DNA of 5,442 nt, taken from Actinomycetota bacterium (GTDB lineage Bacteria; Actinomycetota; Acidimicrobiia; Acidimicrobiales; Iamiaceae). Shown piece after piece: positions 4,580 through 5,442 of the stretch (its first letter is position 1; each line of letters begins with the position of its first letter). The notes beneath the pieces were generated by a model that was given only the letters and a program-made list of their open reading frames with translations, searched no databases and was not told the DNA's origin. The stretch spans positions 1 to 5,442 of the forward strand of contig JAFDWI010000198.1 in NCBI GenBank assembly GCA_018268545.1, given 5' to 3'. Made by a program: the position numbers and the translations under genes.

Positions 4580-5442
4580 CTACTTGTAGCTCCGCTGCGC
4601 GAGGTGGACGTGTTCGAATTCGAGCGGCTCTTTGTGCAGGACCTCCGGTTGGCCGTCGCCGGTGAATTCCCACGCTGACACATGCGAGAAGTGCGCGTCG
4701 TCGCGCAACGCCTCGCCTTCGGGTGTCTGGCTCTCGGCACGGAAGTGGCCACCACAGGACTCGCTACGCTCCAGGGCGTCGCGGCACAGCAGTTGGCCCA
4801 ACTGGAAGAAGTCGTCGACCCGGCCGGCACGTTCCAACGACTGGTTCAGGGAACGGTCGTCGCCGAGCACCCGCATGTCGCCCTTGAACTCCTCGTACAG
4901 GGCCGGGATCTCCGACAGTGCCTTCTCCAACCCGGCCTGGGTGCGTTCCATACCGGCGTACTCCCACATGATCTTGCCGAGTTCGCGGTGGAACCAGTCG
5001 ACCGAGCGGGTTCCCTTCACCGCGAGGTACCCCGCGTAGCGGTCGCGGGTTTCGGCCTCGGCGGTCACGAAGGGTTGCTGGGACGTGTCGGGGATCGGGT
5101 GGTTCAACAACGGGGCCAGATAGTTGCCGATGGTGGCGGGCAGGATGAAATAGCCGTCCGCGAGGGCCTGCATGAGTGCCGAGGCGCCCAGGCGGTTCGC
5201 CCCTTGGTCCGAGAAGTTCGATTCGCCGATCGAGAACAGACCCGGAATCGTGGTCTGCAGCTCATAATCCACCCACAGTCCACCCATCGTGTAGTGGATG
5301 GCGGGGAACACCCGCATCGGCACCTTGTAGGGGTCCTCGGCGGTGATGCGCTCGTACATCTGGAACAGGTTGCCGTAGCGCTGGGAGATGACATCCGCGC
5401 CGAGGCGTTCGATCGCGTCCGCGAAGTCGAGGTACACACCGT
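4580..5442 (-). CDS. sdhA: Succinate dehydrogenase/fumarate reductase flavoprotein subunit, C-terminal part
   Basis: About 286 C-terminal residues are visible. The frame is open to the right edge, and the GTG at 5437 is an internal codon rather than the start. SdhA oxidises succinate to fumarate with covalently bound FAD. The fragment contains PAIHYTMGGLWVD, with a conserved His (fragment residue 49) that lines the dicarboxylate site. It is followed by GLFSIGE (Glu contacting FAD) and DQGANRLGASAL, whose Arg (residue 83) binds substrate. Next comes the helical C-terminal domain (about 130-235) with RSESCGGHFRAE. Its Cys-Gly-Gly version is typical of class-B-like enzymes; E. coli type has a Gly/Ala-rich variant. 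The FAD-linking His and the catalytic loop Arg lie upstream or cannot be assigned here. The stop TAG is 2 bases before sdhB. In this enzyme type the usual order is sdhC-sdhA-sdhB, so a single membrane anchor gene is expected beyond 5442. Confidence 0.95.
   Translation of the reverse strand, partial: GVYLDFADAIERLGADVISQRYGNLFQMYERITAEDPYKVPMRVFPAIHYTMGGLWVDYELQTTIPGLFSIGESNFSDQGANRLGASALMQALADGYFILPATIGNYLAPLLNHPIPDTSQQPFVTAEAETRDRYAGYLAVKGTRSVDWFHRELGKIMWEYAGMERTQAGLEKALSEIPALYEEFKGDMRVLGDDRSLNQSLERAGRVDDFFQLGQLLCRDALERSESCGGHFRAESQTPEGEALRDDAHFSHVSAWEFTGDGQPEVLHKEPLEFEHVHLAQRSYK

Noticed and set aside
3949..4830. A minus-strand open frame of 293 codons crossing the sdhA-sdhB junction
   Set aside because: It is Arg/Ser/His-rich and out of frame with both sdh genes, whose motifs are complete and undamaged.
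1..5442. Mobile element, prophage, toxin-antitoxin or defence system
   Set aside because: There is no transposase, integrase, terminal inverted repeat, target duplication or defence domain. All convincing genes are housekeeping or membrane-type and run without disruption.

Overview
The window is GC-rich, densely coding bacterial DNA from what is most likely an actinobacterium. This rests on a DUF3054 membrane protein, a GT87 polyprenol-phosphate-sugar-dependent glycosyltransferase, a class-B-like succinate dehydrogenase, and genes whose start codons sit 6-8 bases after a TANNNT box, as in leaderless transcription. A marine or freshwater acidimicrobial (Ilumatobacter-like) origin would fit, but that is an impression and no marker gene here proves it.

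Layout. Bases 1-510 (+) hold the C-terminal part of a glycine-rich, probably surface or secreted protein. A 141-base non-coding gap (511-651) carries a perfect 8-bp inverted repeat and a ribosome binding site. It leads into a two-CBS-domain protein (652-1089, +). A TesB-like double-hotdog acyl-CoA thioesterase follows (1134-2051, +), then a small four-helix DUF3054 membrane protein (2062-2466, +). The minus-strand genes run the other way: sdhA (3' part, from the right edge to 4580), sdhB (4577-3759), then a GT87 family membrane glycosyltransferase (3692-2355). The GT87 gene runs tail-to-tail into the DUF3054 gene, and the two coding regions overlap by 112 bases.

How the genes relate. sdhA and sdhB are separated by 2 bases and clearly form one transcriptional unit encoding the soluble half of succinate:quinone oxidoreductase. 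The membrane anchor gene (sdhC) would be expected upstream of sdhA, beyond base 5442. The other genes look like independent housekeeping genes with no obvious shared pathway: nucleotide-sensing CBS protein, thioesterase, integral membrane protein, envelope mannosyl/glycosyltransferase.

I found no mobile element, CRISPR array, tRNA, rRNA or defence system, and nothing that amounts to a new biological system. The points most worth a second look are the 112-base convergent gene overlap, the recurring TANNNT-to-ATG spacing, the two hairpins in the gaps, and a cysteine pair in the catalytic-side loop of the GT87 protein.
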